DNA from: Actinomycetes bacterium
GTDB taxonomy: Bacteria > Actinomycetota > Acidimicrobiia > Acidimicrobiales > Poriferisodalaceae
Length of the DNA stretch: 43,392 nt
Assembly (NCBI GenBank): GCA_024228575.1
Contig: JAAETH010000852.1
Location: forward strand, 1 to 43,392
Reading direction: 5' to 3'
Positions 8,998 to 19,059 of the stretch are shown piece by piece. Positions within the stretch are counted from its first letter, which is position 1. Each line of letters begins with the position of its first letter. A program made the translations under genes and the position numbers. The notes beneath the pieces were generated by a model that did not search any database, was not told the DNA's origin, and saw only the letters and a list, made by a program, of their open reading frames with translations.

Positions 8998-10545
8998 TCA
9001 TTCCCATTCGATCGTTCCAGGTGGCTTCGAGGTGATGTCGTAGACCACTCGGTTGATGCCGTCGACTTCGTTGATGATGCGGCTGGAGATGGCTGCCAAC
9101 ACGTCGTGAGGCAGCCTGGCCCAGTCTGCCGTCATGGCGTCCTCGCTGGTGACAGCCCTGACGATGATGGGCCGCTCGTAGGTGCGCTCGTCTCCCATTA
9201 CGCCGACCGATCTGATGTCGGCGAGCACGGCAAAGGCCTGCCAGATGTTTCGCTCGAGCCCGGCGACAGCCAGCTCCTCGCGAACGATGAGGTCGGCATG
9301 CTGGAGGATCGCGACCTTCTCCGGGGTGACCTCTCCGAGGATGCGCACACCGAGACCAGGGCCGGGGAACGGCTGACGCCAGACGATCTCGTCGGGTAGC
9401 CCGAGCTGAGAACCGACAGCTCGAACCTCGTCCTTGAACAAGCTGCGCAGCGGCTCGACGAGCTCGAACTCCATGTCGTCGGGGAGCCCGCCGACATTGT
9501 GGTGGCTCTTGATCTTGGCCGCCTCGCTGGTGCCACTCTCGATGACGTCGGGGTACAGGGTCCCCTGCACGAGGAACTTGGCGTCGGTGATGCCACCGCT
9601 GGCCCGTTCGAAGATACGGATGAACTTCTCGCCGATGGCCTTGCGTTTGTCCTCGGGATCGACGACGCCGGAGAGGGCATCGAAGAACTCGGCGGCGGAA
9701 CGTTCGTGGACCAGCTCGATACCTTGGGTCCGGCGGAAGGTCTCGACGACCTGTTCTCCCTCGCCGTGACGCATCAATCCCGTATCGACGAACACACAGG
9801 TCAGCTGACTGCCTATGGCCTTGTGCACGAGGGCAGCGGCAACGGCACTGTCGACACCCCCGGACAGGCCACAGATCGCCCGGCGGGTACCGACCTGGGA
9901 ACGGATGGCTGCAACCGACTCGTCGATGATGTCGGCCGTGTTCCAATCGCCAGGCAGGTTGCAGACATTGCGCACGAACCTCTCGATGAGGCGCTGCCCG
10001 TGAGGTGTGTGGACCACCTCTGGATGGAACTGCACGCCGTAGATCCGTCGATCGAAGTTCTCCAGCACGGCGACAGGGGCATCGGGGGTGCTGCCCGTGA
10101 CAACAAAACCACCGGGTGCTTCGGTGATGGCATCGAAGTGACTCATCCAGACCGGTTGCTCGAACGGGCTCTCGTCGTCGAAGAGATCTGAGTGCCCCTT
10201 GCGGATCATGCTCGTGCGTCCGTACTCGCCCCTGCCCGAACGATCGACCACTCCACCGAGTTGCTGGGCTACCAGTTGGGCCCCGTAGCAGATTCCCAGA
10301 ACCGGGATGCCGAGTTCGAATATCGCAGGGTCGACGGTGGGTGCACCCTCGACGTGAACCGACTTCGGCCCTCCGCTGAGGATGATTCCAGCTGGAGACA
10401 TCTCCGCAATCTCGGCTGCACCCAGACCATGAGGGACGATCTCGCTGTAGACGTGGGCCTCACGAACCCGTCTGGCGATGAGTTGGGCGTACTGCGCCCC
10501 GAGATCGACAACAAGAACAGTGGCGTGAGAATGAGAGGTTTCCAT
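8998..10545 (-). CDS. guaA: GMP synthase (glutamine-hydrolysing)
   Basis: Converts XMP to GMP using glutamine and ATP. Its 515 residues contain a class I glutamine amidotransferase domain with the triad Cys86 (LGICYGAQL), His174 and Glu176 (QFHPEVVHT). Next is an ATP pyrophosphatase domain with the P-loop SGGVDS (228-233), and then the dimerisation domain ending in KPPGTIEWE, the standard GuaA C-terminus. argJ follows after four bases. The 111-base gap to the upstream EAL gene has TAACCT and TATCGC hexamers but no matching -35, so I do not call a promoter there. No guanine-type riboswitch fold was recognised. Confidence 0.98.
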   Translation of the reverse strand: METSHSHATVLVVDLGAQYAQLIARRVREAHVYSEIVPHGLGAAEIAEMSPAGIILSGGPKSVHVEGAPTVDPAIFELGIPVLGICYGAQLVAQQLGGVVDRSGRGEYGRTSMIRKGHSDLFDDESPFEQPVWMSHFDAITEAPGGFVVTGSTPDAPVAVLENFDRRIYGVQFHPEVVHTPHGQRLIERFVRNVCNLPGDWNTADIIDESVAAIRSQVGTRRAICGLSGGVDSAVAAALVHKAIGSQLTCVFVDTGLMRHGEGEQVVETFRRTQGIELVHERSAAEFFDALSGVVDPEDKRKAIGEKFIRIFERASGGITDAKFLVQGTLYPDVIESGTSEAAKIKSHHNVGGLPDDMEFELVEPLRSLFKDEVRAVGSQLGLPDEIVWRQPFPGPGLGVRILGEVTPEKVAILQHADLIVREELAVAGLERNIWQAFAVLADIRSVGVMGDERTYERPIIVRAVTSEDAMTADWARLPHDVLAAISSRIINEVDGINRVVYDITSKPPGTIEWE

Positions 10546-10639
10546 GGCTGCCTCTGGCGCGATAGGAAACCAGCGAGGTTAGCAGCGTGGGTCACTATTC
10601 AGCTCTGCCCAGCGTTTTCACCTCAGGCGTAAGACATCC

Positions 10640-10654
10640 GAACCCGCAGGGTTC
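10640..10654. other. Short perfect hairpin between the EAL gene and guaA
   Basis: A 6-bp inverted repeat (GAACCC/GGGTTC) with a three-base loop begins directly after the stop codon of the upstream GGDEF/EAL gene. No T-run follows on the minus strand, so it is at best a weak terminator or an mRNA-end stabiliser. Confidence 0.35.
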
Positions 10655-10656
10655 AT

Positions 10657-13224
10657 CTAGTCCACCGTTGAGGCGACTTCGCTGCTTCCAACAGATTCCC
10701 CGCCAGGTTCAACCAAGCCGTCCGGCGCAACCTCGTCGTAGCCCAGCAGTGCCTTCAACGTCGGAAGATCGTCATACCATGCGTCAAGCTCTTCCCGTGT
10801 CAGCGGCTTGGCCATGAAGAACCCCTGAGCCGTTTCGCAGCCGAGATCGCGAAGCCGTTCGAAACTCGCGAGATCCTCGACACCCTCGGCCACTACAGAA
10901 AGACCGAGAGAGTGGGCAAGTTCGATGGTGCTCTTGACGATGACCTGATCGTGTTCATTGTCGGCCAGGTGGGTGATGAATGCTCGGTCGATCTTCAAGG
11001 TGTCGATGGGCAACATCCGCAGATAGGACAACGACGAGTAGCCGGTGCCGAAGTCATCGACGAACAGGGTGAAGCCCATGCCGCGCAAACACATCAATGT
11101 GTCGATGACCCGCTGCTCGTCGGCAGCGAGCGCAGACTCGGTCAGCTCGAGACCGATCAGGTCGGGGGTCAGTCCGTATTCCGAGACCAACCCCTGCACC
11201 TTCTGGGGCAGGGCCGGATCGACGACATCGTGAACCGACAGATTGACGGCGATCTTGATGGGGATTCCTCTGTCGAGCCAACGGCGCGCTTCGGCGACCG
11301 CCATCTCGAGGACCAGGTCGGTGATCTCACCGATCAGGCCCGCTGTCTCGGCAAGTTCGATGAACTCATCCGGCGGAACAGGCCCCAACTCGGGATGGGT
11401 CCATCTGATCAGGGCCTCGACGCCAAGAACGTCACCCGTGGCAACCTCGACCTTTGGCTGGAACCACAGCTCGAACTCCTGCCTGTCGATCGCCCCACGC
11501 AGACCCGAGATCAACTGAACGCTGCGTTGCTGAGCCGCGTCGAGGTCAGGCGTATAGGCCCAACTGTGACGCTTGCGCACGCCCGCCTCTGCGAGGGCTA
11601 GATCGGCACGCCTCACCACCGTCGCGGCATCGAGTGGGTCGAGGGGTGTGCTCTCCGCGAGACCGACTCTGCACCTCATGTCGACACGGAGTGCGCTCGC
11701 ATCGGCCTGCTCGGACACCGCGGCGGTCAGGGCACGGGCAACAACATCGATGCGTGCATCGATGTGGCCGGGAACAGCCACGGCAAACGTCGCACCATTC
11801 AGCCGGGCCATCGAGATGGCGTGTGAGCCGACGGACGACTCGACGCGGCGTGCAGCCTCCACCAACATGGCATCACCTATGGCGTGTCCGAGGGTCTCGT
11901 TCACCGCGTCGAACGACATCAAACCCACGGCGAGGACCGAACACGACTGGCCCAGAGGCTGGGCTTCGATCTTGGCCAGGAATTCACCACGGTTGTCGAG
12001 CCCGGTCAGCTCGTCGCGACGCGATGCCTCGTCAAGCTGACGCACGAACAGACCATTGCGCAGGGTGGCCGAGAGTTGCCTGGCGAGTGCACCGACCTGC
12101 TCGGTGTTCGACTGATCGAACCGGCCGACCGAATCGGCATCCTTCGTTGCCACGAACAGCACATCCTGACCGTCGAGGCTCAACCGGACGACGATGACCT
12201 GCCCGCCACCAGCATTGAGCGACTCGCGAATGCCCAAGCTGAGATCGTCCACCTCGAGGAGAACGGGCTCGATCGAGGCGAGGTTCATCCATTGCTGGCC
12301 CACACCGGACGGCAGATGGTGGTGCCCGAGTAGTCCATCGGACAGGTGATACACCCCGGCCGGCCCGAAGGCACCGTCGTTGGGCGCGATCATCGCGACG
12401 TTGGAAGCGGCGATGATGTCGACGACATCGGTCATGGCGGTACGAAGAACTCGGTCGACGTCAACGTCGTTGGCGATCGTGCGGCTGAAGTCATGGAGGG
12501 TTTGCAGGCCCGTGTAACGACTGGTGGTCAGTGCGTGCTGGCGGAAGACGGCTACTGACCCCACACCAACAATGGAAAGGAAGAACGCATGCCAAGCGCC
12601 CATCCGGATCGCGCCTGCACCAACAACACCCACCGATCCGGCGATGATCATCACCAACATCTGGGCGTTGAACACATCCACGGCTTGGCGACGTCGCGGC
12701 CGCCCTTCAAAGATCGTGATAGCAGCGAAGACCGCAAACACGCTGGCCGTGTCCGCGGCCGCGACACCGGCGATGGCAGCCAATCCATCACGAAGTGATG
12801 CTCCGTGGCCATGACCCAACCATTCGTAGACCCTCACCGCCATCGCGACTTCGAGACCGAACATGGCGGTGTTGAACACCACCTTGAACAGAACCGATCT
12901 CCTGAACACGACGAGAGCGATAGCCCCACCGAGTGCCCTGGCCACGAGCAGACCGAGGGGATCGACGAAGAACAGTGCCATGACCATCATCGTCTCGTGA
13001 ATCGAGAATGTGTGAGCCTGCTTGCGGATCTCGATGTGGAATACGACGGCTTCGGTGACAACAAACCCGACCGCGAACACCGGAACCGCCGGCCACCAGT
13101 CGTGGTGCGGACTCAGATCGACGCTCAGCAAGATCAGGGCCGTCATCACAACCATCGCGGCTGCCAACGCCAGTACCTTCTGAACCGGAGACAGACGAAG
13201 AAGGAGGCGGCCGGGCATGCTCAT
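10657..13224 (-). CDS. Membrane GGDEF-EAL protein, probable c-di-GMP phosphodiesterase with degenerate cyclase domain
   Basis: 855 residues. About seven hydrophobic segments fill residues 15-228, probably a membrane sensor. A GAF-like region follows (about 240-390), then a GGDEF domain (about 400-560) and an EAL domain (about 570-815). The GGDEF signature is replaced by NGATF (476-480), and the metal-binding aspartate of the usual LDID stretch is missing (LMSF), so diguanylate cyclase activity is very unlikely. The EAL domain keeps EALIRW (603-608), AVNLSV, LELTES (693-698), DDFGTGYSSL (723-732), KIDRAF and EGVE (780-783), so c-di-GMP hydrolysis is likely. The degenerate half may bind GTP or dimerise. 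It acts at the cytoplasmic membrane. Its low-conservation tail after 815 is acidic. Input signal and target process are unknown. Confidence 0.9.
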   Translation of the reverse strand: MSMPGRLLLRLSPVQKVLALAAAMVVMTALILLSVDLSPHHDWWPAVPVFAVGFVVTEAVVFHIEIRKQAHTFSIHETMMVMALFFVDPLGLLVARALGGAIALVVFRRSVLFKVVFNTAMFGLEVAMAVRVYEWLGHGHGASLRDGLAAIAGVAAADTASVFAVFAAITIFEGRPRRRQAVDVFNAQMLVMIIAGSVGVVGAGAIRMGAWHAFFLSIVGVGSVAVFRQHALTTSRYTGLQTLHDFSRTIANDVDVDRVLRTAMTDVVDIIAASNVAMIAPNDGAFGPAGVYHLSDGLLGHHHLPSGVGQQWMNLASIEPVLLEVDDLSLGIRESLNAGGGQVIVVRLSLDGQDVLFVATKDADSVGRFDQSNTEQVGALARQLSATLRNGLFVRQLDEASRRDELTGLDNRGEFLAKIEAQPLGQSCSVLAVGLMSFDAVNETLGHAIGDAMLVEAARRVESSVGSHAISMARLNGATFAVAVPGHIDARIDVVARALTAAVSEQADASALRVDMRCRVGLAESTPLDPLDAATVVRRADLALAEAGVRKRHSWAYTPDLDAAQQRSVQLISGLRGAIDRQEFELWFQPKVEVATGDVLGVEALIRWTHPELGPVPPDEFIELAETAGLIGEITDLVLEMAVAEARRWLDRGIPIKIAVNLSVHDVVDPALPQKVQGLVSEYGLTPDLIGLELTESALAADEQRVIDTLMCLRGMGFTLFVDDFGTGYSSLSYLRMLPIDTLKIDRAFITHLADNEHDQVIVKSTIELAHSLGLSVVAEGVEDLASFERLRDLGCETAQGFFMAKPLTREELDAWYDDLPTLKALLGYDEVAPDGLVEPGGESVGSSEVASTVD

Positions 13225-13351
13225 CGTCGTCCCTCACCGCGCGCAAGAACAACGCGGGCCAGCAACGCCGGCAAAGAAATGCGGTCGCAGGTCGAGTCGT
13301 ACACGGTTCCTCACCTACCCGTCGACCCTTTTGGCCCCTCGATGAGTCTTT

Positions 13352-13363
13352 GGAACCGGTTCC
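13352..13363. promoter_or_regulatory. Perfect 12-bp palindrome upstream of the GGDEF/EAL gene
   Basis: GGAACCGGTTCC is a perfect dyad lying five bases beyond the stop codon of the Nudix gene and about 130 bases before the EAL-protein start. It could be an operator for a dimeric regulator, but nothing else supports that and chance occurrence is possible. Confidence 0.2.
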
Positions 13364-13367
13364 CTCG

Positions 13368-14045
13368 TCAGCCGACGATGACCAGATCGAGGAGCTGATG
13401 CAGCATTGCTGCCGTTGCCCCCCAAACAGTGTCTCCCACGAGTTCGAAGAAATGCACGGCCCGTTCGTGGCCGTATACGCCACTGGTCCAGCGTTCCTCG
13501 CGATAGACCCCCGGCTCGATCAGCTCAGCGATGGGAACCAACAGGACCCTTTCGACCTCTGCTGGGCTCGGCTCGAGGGCGGGAAGCTCATCGATGCGCC
13601 CTACGAACGGGTGGATCGAAGACTTCGAGGACACGGTGGCCAACCGATCGAGCTCGCCGACCAACGTCACCCGTTCGCGCGAGAGTCCTATCTCTTCCTC
13701 GGTTTCGCGCAGCGCCGTCGTGGTGAGTGGTTCGCCGGGTTCTTGCCTACCACCAGGAAAGCTGACCTCTCCTGTGTGCGACTTCAACTGGATGCTGCGG
13801 GTCGTGAGGACTACATAGGCCTGACCGTTGCGCTCAAATAGGGGAACAAGAACAGCCGAATTGTGCTTGGGGGGAGGTGTGCCTGTGAACCTCACGCCCG
13901 GCTCGTGTGAGGCAACTCGTTCGCAGATCTGATCGAGTGAAGGAGGCCGGGTTGCCGAGGCCCAGGGTGGAGGGCCACCCAGCCTCGAATCCACAGGGCG
14001 CGGGATCTGCTGCGGGCCGCCACGCCCCGGAGATGAGTTCACCAC
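13368..14045 (-). CDS. Nudix hydrolase, CoA pyrophosphatase (NudL) type
   Basis: A 225-residue Nudix protein. The sequence VVLTTRSIQLKSHTGEVSFP before the Nudix box is the extra signature of the CoA-diphosphatase group (UPF0035), which splits CoA into 3',5'-ADP and phosphopantetheine. The box itself is GGRQEPGEPL then ALRETEEEIGL with all metal-binding glutamates. The first codon taken is GTG; a second GTG follows directly, and the first 45 residues are proline-rich and poorly conserved, so the true start may be later. It begins just beyond the groEL terminator. A TATTAC stretch at 14053-14058 might be its -10 element. The 143-base gap to the EAL gene shows no clear promoter. Confidence 0.85.
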   Translation of the reverse strand: MVNSSPGRGGPQQIPRPVDSRLGGPPPWASATRPPSLDQICERVASHEPGVRFTGTPPPKHNSAVLVPLFERNGQAYVVLTTRSIQLKSHTGEVSFPGGRQEPGEPLTTTALRETEEEIGLSRERVTLVGELDRLATVSSKSSIHPFVGRIDELPALEPSPAEVERVLLVPIAELIEPGVYREERWTSGVYGHERAVHFFELVGDTVWGATAAMLHQLLDLVIVG

Positions 14046-14062
14046 AAGCAGCGTAATAGTGA

Positions 14063-14106
14063 GGACAGAAAACAGCGAAGGGATCCCGACCGAAGCCGGG
14101 ACCCCC
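14063..14106 (-). terminator. Intrinsic terminator of groESL
   Basis: On the minus strand, 31 bases after the groEL stop, a strong stem pairs 14095-14106 with 14078-14090 around a TTCG tetraloop. It has 11 or more pairs with two G-T wobbles and is followed by TTCGCTGTTTTC. This is the clearest rho-independent terminator in the window. Confidence 0.8.
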
Positions 14107-14136
14107 TGGACACTGAAACCGGGTACAAACCCAGGT

Positions 14137-15786
<1,650 letters not shown>

Positions 15787-16077
15787 TTACTTCACCACCG
15801 CCAGCACGTCGCGGGCGTTGAGGATGAGAAGGTCCTCGCCAGCAACGGCGATCTCGGTGCCGCCGTACTTGCTGTAGACGACGGTGTCGCCCTCGGCGAC
15901 ATCGACTGGGATGAGCTCACCGGTTGTGTCCGAGCGGCGACCCGGACCCACGGCAAGGACGGATCCCTGCTGGGGCTTTTCCTTGGCGGTGTCGGGGATG
16001 ACCAGGCCACTGGCGGTGGTCTCCTCGGCATCGTTGGGACGCACAACGATGCGGTCCTCGAGCGGCTGAAGATTCAT
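15787..16077 (-). CDS. groES: Co-chaperonin GroES (10 kDa)
   Basis: The heptameric lid of GroEL; 96 residues, normal length. It starts [19 protein letters not shown], has the mobile-loop region [19 protein letters not shown] (residues 21-39) and ends with [21 protein letters not shown] ribosome-binding site lies about ten bases before the ATG. The CIRCE dyad sits 23 bases further upstream, so heat-shock induction through HrcA repression is expected. Confidence 0.99.
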   Translation of the reverse strand: MNLQPLEDRIVVRPNDAEETTASGLVIPDTAKEKPQQGSVLAVGPGRRSDTTGELIPVDVAEGDTVVYSKYGGTEIAVAGEDLLILNARDVLAVVK

Positions 16078-16099
16078 GTTGACGTGCCTCCGTTGGGCA

Positions 16100-16126
16100 T
16101 TAGCACTCTCAAATGGCGAGTGCCAA
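16100..16126. promoter_or_regulatory. CIRCE operator (HrcA binding site)
   Basis: TTAGCACTC, nine bases, GAGTGCCAA. This is the CIRCE inverted repeat (TTAGCACTC-N9-GAGTGCTAA) with a single mismatch in the second arm. It lies between the groES promoter -10 and the start codon, overlapping the expected transcription start, which fits repression by HrcA. No hrcA gene is in the window. Confidence 0.93.
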
Positions 16127-16154
16127 CGATACGGCCGCCATCAGCCGTCGACAA
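16126..16154 (-). promoter_or_regulatory. groESL promoter
   Basis: On the minus strand TTGTCG (16149-16154), a 17-bp spacer and TATCGT (16126-16131) form a good sigma-70-family promoter. The -10 abuts the CIRCE operator, so transcription would start inside the dyad about 40 bases before groES. Confidence 0.7.
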
Positions 16155-16236
16155 CCTCTCTTTTTCTTCCCCGCTCACGGAGGTCGTCTGCACAACGTCC
16201 GGTGCCGGCCCCACCCCTGCCGCGCGGACCACACCG

Positions 16237-17277
16237 TCAGTCGAGGAATGAGATGGCCATGCGGGGATCGGCGCCCACATCGAGTCCCGTCGGGCCATGG
16301 GCCTGCAACCGATACCAACCAGCCGCAGCGACCATGGCCGCGTTGTCTGTGCACATGGATCGGCTCGGAAGGTGACACCCGAGTCCGTCGGCGACACACG
16401 CCGCTTCGACCGCTGCGCGCAGGGCACTGTTCGCAGCTACTCCTCCCGCCAGACAGATGCCGGTAGCACCGACGTCTCTTGCTGCCCGACGTGCCTTTTC
16501 GACCAACACCTCAACAACTGCTGCCTGAAACGAGGCAGCCACGTCGGGGATCGACACGTCCGGATTGGCACGGACATGGTTGATCACCGCCGTCTTCAAT
16601 CCACTGAACGAGAAGTCGTATCCGTCCTTCATCATCGCTCGCGGAAAGGAGATGGCCGTCGGGTCGCCACCTCGGGCCGCCTCGTCTATCGCTGGCCCGC
16701 CCGGATACCCCAGATCGACGAAACGAGCGACCTTGTCGAAGGCTTCTCCGGCAGCGTCATCGAGCGTCGCCCCCAACAGCCGGTACCTCTCGGGACCCAC
16801 GAGTACCACCAGCATCGTGTGACCGCCGGAAACGAGCACCATCACAAGAGGAAACTCGACATCGGGTGCATCGAGAAGGGCCGCGTGAAAATGGGCTTCG
16901 AGGTGGTTCACACCGACGAACGGAACACCCCACACGAGGGCGAGAGCTTTTGCGGCGCTGACACCCACAAGCAATGAGCCGATCAGGCCGGGACCGACGG
17001 TGGCGGCCACAGCCCCGATATCGGAGTCTTCCACCCCGGCCTCGACCATGGCCTCTGCCAGTACTGCCGTGATGCGCTGCTCGTGTGCACGACCGGCCAC
17101 CTCGGGCACAACTCCGCCGAAGGCGGCGTGCAGGTCCACCTGGCTCGACACAACATTGCTCTTGACCTCGCGGCCTCCGACAACGACGGCTGCCGCGGTT
17201 TCATCGCACGAGCTCTCGATGCCGAGCACTACCAGGTTCGGGTCGAGACCAATGGCGGAATCGAACGGGTTCGTCAT
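16237..17277 (-). CDS. tsaD: tRNA N6-adenosine threonylcarbamoyltransferase TsaD
   Basis: TsaD transfers the threonylcarbamoyl group to A37 of ANN-decoding tRNAs to make t6A, working with TsaB and TsaE. The 346-residue protein shows LGIESSCDETAAAV near the N-terminus, the metal-binding HLEAH, LVSGGHTMLV and GGVAANSALR, all diagnostic. The ATG at 17277 is preferred over a frame extension of 30 residues because it overlaps the rimI stop in ATGA and starts just before the conserved core. With tsaE, tsaB and rimI it forms a complete set of t6A partners apart from TsaC, which makes the threonylcarbamoyl-adenylate and is not here. About 110 bases separate it from the groES promoter, with no clear terminator. 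Confidence 0.98.
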   Translation of the reverse strand: MTNPFDSAIGLDPNLVVLGIESSCDETAAAVVVGGREVKSNVVSSQVDLHAAFGGVVPEVAGRAHEQRITAVLAEAMVEAGVEDSDIGAVAATVGPGLIGSLLVGVSAAKALALVWGVPFVGVNHLEAHFHAALLDAPDVEFPLVMVLVSGGHTMLVVLVGPERYRLLGATLDDAAGEAFDKVARFVDLGYPGGPAIDEAARGGDPTAISFPRAMMKDGYDFSFSGLKTAVINHVRANPDVSIPDVAASFQAAVVEVLVEKARRAARDVGATGICLAGGVAANSALRAAVEAACVADGLGCHLPSRSMCTDNAAMVAAAGWYRLQAHGPTGLDVGADPRMAISFLD

Positions 17278-17816
17278 GAGGACCTCCACTCGGTGTGGTG
17301 ATCGAACGACGCCTCGATGTCGCGCATCCGGGATCGGAAAGCCGAGCCGCCGATATCGTTGGCCCACATCACGACGGCATCTTCACGGTTGTCGGTGTAA
17401 TAGCCCTTGCGAACGCCGGCCCGTTCGAACCCGAAGCGTCCGTACATTCGCTGAGCATCGATATTGGAGACTCGAACCTCGAGAGTTAATGCCTCACAGG
17501 CCGAGTCGAGGGCCCCTCGGACAAGTGCCAACAACGCTCGGCTGCCGACGCCGATCGAGCGGTGATCAGGATCCGTCGCAACCGACGTGACGTGCCCATC
17601 GGACCCGACCACCATCAGTCCCCCGTAGCCGACGACCTTCCCCGCGCTTCGGACGATGCGGTACACCCGGTTGGAGCCATTCGCCAGCTCCTGCAAGTAC
17701 ATGGCCAGCGACCAGGGGCGTGGATAGACCTTGGCATCGATAGCCCTGACGGCCTTCAGATGGCGTTTGGTCATGGGCTCGACCACGATGATCGCCCTAT
17801 CCGCGGCGGGGATCAT
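17274..17816 (-). CDS. rimI: Ribosomal-protein-S18-alanine N-acetyltransferase RimI-like GNAT
   Basis: A GNAT acetyltransferase of 180 residues lying between tsaB and tsaD, the usual position of rimI in actinobacteria. Visible features are EPMTKRHLKAVRAIDAKVYP at the N-terminus, the acetyl-CoA loop DPDHRSIGVGSRAL and VRVSNIDAQRMYGRFGFERA. RimI acetylates the N-terminus of S18, and in some bacteria its role is wider. The ATG at 17816 overlaps the tsaB stop by four bases (ATGA), and the stop overlaps tsaD the same way, so the three genes should be translated together. The substrate is inferred from context. Confidence 0.88.
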   Translation of the reverse strand: MIPAADRAIIVVEPMTKRHLKAVRAIDAKVYPRPWSLAMYLQELANGSNRVYRIVRSAGKVVGYGGLMVVGSDGHVTSVATDPDHRSIGVGSRALLALVRGALDSACEALTLEVRVSNIDAQRMYGRFGFERAGVRKGYYTDNREDAVVMWANDIGGSAFRSRMRDIEASFDHHTEWRSS

Positions 17817-18523
17817 GGGTTTGGTCCCCCTCGGGCGGCACTCTTCCAATTCGGGGTTGCGTCGGGTTCACGAAGGTAGATCGGTTCGATATCGCGAGGT
17901 TGCACGAACTCCTCACGAACGGCCTTGCTGTGCGCCAATTCTGCAAGGGCAGCCGCCGACGGGTACCGCAGGCTCTCGGTCGCCATCTCGACACCGCGCA
18001 ACCTGCAGAACGTGTCGGCGTAGCGTGACATTCCATCGCCGACGAACAGGCAGTCCTCGCCGAACGCCTCGACGACACCACCCACGACATCAGGTGTTGT
18101 GACGGTGGGCTCTGTCAGGCGTTGTACTCCGCCGTGAACCCTTCTGTACGTCGCGACGAAGATCTCGCCGCGGCGAGCATCGACGCCGGCCACGATGTGT
18201 CGCTCGGTCAGCCTTGCCGAGAATGCCAGCAGATCGAGGCTAGAGATACCAACCATGGGAATACGCAGTGCGTGGGCCATCGTCTTGGCCGTCGAGAGGC
18301 CGACGCGCAGGCCCGTGAACAGCCCCGGACCGACGTCTACGGCGACAGCCCCGAGGTCGGCGGGTACGACCCCTGCCTGTCTGCACACGAAGTCGATGGC
18401 CGGAACCAGCGACTCGGCGTGACGGCGATCGCGGCTGGCGTGAAACGATGCGACGGCTCCATCGAAGCTCGCCAGAGCAACTCCTACTTGTGGAGTGGCC
18501 GTCTCGATCGCCAGTATCAACAT
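17813..18523 (-). CDS. tsaB: tRNA threonylcarbamoyladenosine biosynthesis protein TsaB
   Basis: An ASKHA-fold partner of TsaD, without the metal-binding histidines of TsaD. The 236-residue protein starts MLILAIETATPQVGVALASF, and carries HAESLVPAIDFV and VDVGPGLFTGLRVGLSTAKT, both typical. The frame extends a further 58 codons upstream, but that extension is arginine-rich, overlaps tsaE and is not part of the family. The ATG at 18523 overlaps the tsaE 3' end by seven bases. TsaB bridges TsaD and TsaE in the t6A complex. Confidence 0.96.
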   Translation of the reverse strand: MLILAIETATPQVGVALASFDGAVASFHASRDRRHAESLVPAIDFVCRQAGVVPADLGAVAVDVGPGLFTGLRVGLSTAKTMAHALRIPMVGISSLDLLAFSARLTERHIVAGVDARRGEIFVATYRRVHGGVQRLTEPTVTTPDVVGGVVEAFGEDCLFVGDGMSRYADTFCRLRGVEMATESLRYPSAAALAELAHSKAVREEFVQPRDIEPIYLREPDATPNWKSAARGGPNP

Positions 18524-19035
18524 GACCGGACCGCCGCAGCGCTGGACAGATCCTTGATCTGCTCGAGACGATCGGACCACACTTCGCCCACCGATTCGAA
18601 CCGTAGGACGCGGTCGTCGGGTGAGATCGGATCTCCCATGTGGATGCGCACCACGAGGTAGGAGCGCGGAAGCTCTGACGCGACGAGATCGCCCCACTCG
18701 ATGATGGTGACACAGTCGTCGTCGAGCAGTTCAGGAAGAGCAAGGTCAAGAACCTCGCCGGGACCATCGAGGCGATAGACGTCCAGGTGGTGCACATCGA
18801 GGGTCTCTCCTCGATACTCGTGGACCAGGGTGAAGGTAGGGCTCGTGATGCGATCGGCCACCCCGACTGCAGCCCCGAAACCCTGAACAAACGCGGTCTT
18901 GCCAGCGCCCAGGTCGCCTGCGAGCACGATGAGATCGCCGGGACGGGTCACCGAAGCAACGGCGGAGGCAATGGAGCGGGTCTCGTCGACGGAGTCGCTG
19001 GCAATCTCGATCACGTCATCTGATGTTACGACCAT
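18517..19035 (-). CDS. tsaE: tRNA threonylcarbamoyladenosine biosynthesis ATPase TsaE
   Basis: A small P-loop ATPase required for turnover of the TsaB-TsaD complex; 172 residues. The Walker A motif is GDLGAGKT (40-47). TSPTFTLVHEYRG and HHLDVYRL follow, then IIEWGDLV; these are family signatures. It begins 24 bases after alr and overlaps tsaB by seven bases, so it continues the same transcript. Confidence 0.97.
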   Translation of the reverse strand: MVVTSDDVIEIASDSVDETRSIASAVASVTRPGDLIVLAGDLGAGKTAFVQGFGAAVGVADRITSPTFTLVHEYRGETLDVHHLDVYRLDGPGEVLDLALPELLDDDCVTIIEWGDLVASELPRSYLVVRIHMGDPISPDDRVLRFESVGEVWSDRLEQIKDLSSAAAVRSC

Positions 19036-19059
19036 CGCGAGCCTGAGCGAGTGAATCGT

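Noticed and set aside
10546-10656. A purine riboswitch or strong promoter before guaA
   Set aside because: No conserved riboswitch core was recognised, and the -10-like hexamers (TAACCT, TATCGC) lack a suitable -35, so neither is called.
16237-17367. Longer tsaD with 30 more N-terminal residues
   Set aside because: The ATG at 17277 overlaps the rimI stop in the ATGA pattern used throughout this operon and starts at the family's usual place; the extension lies inside rimI.
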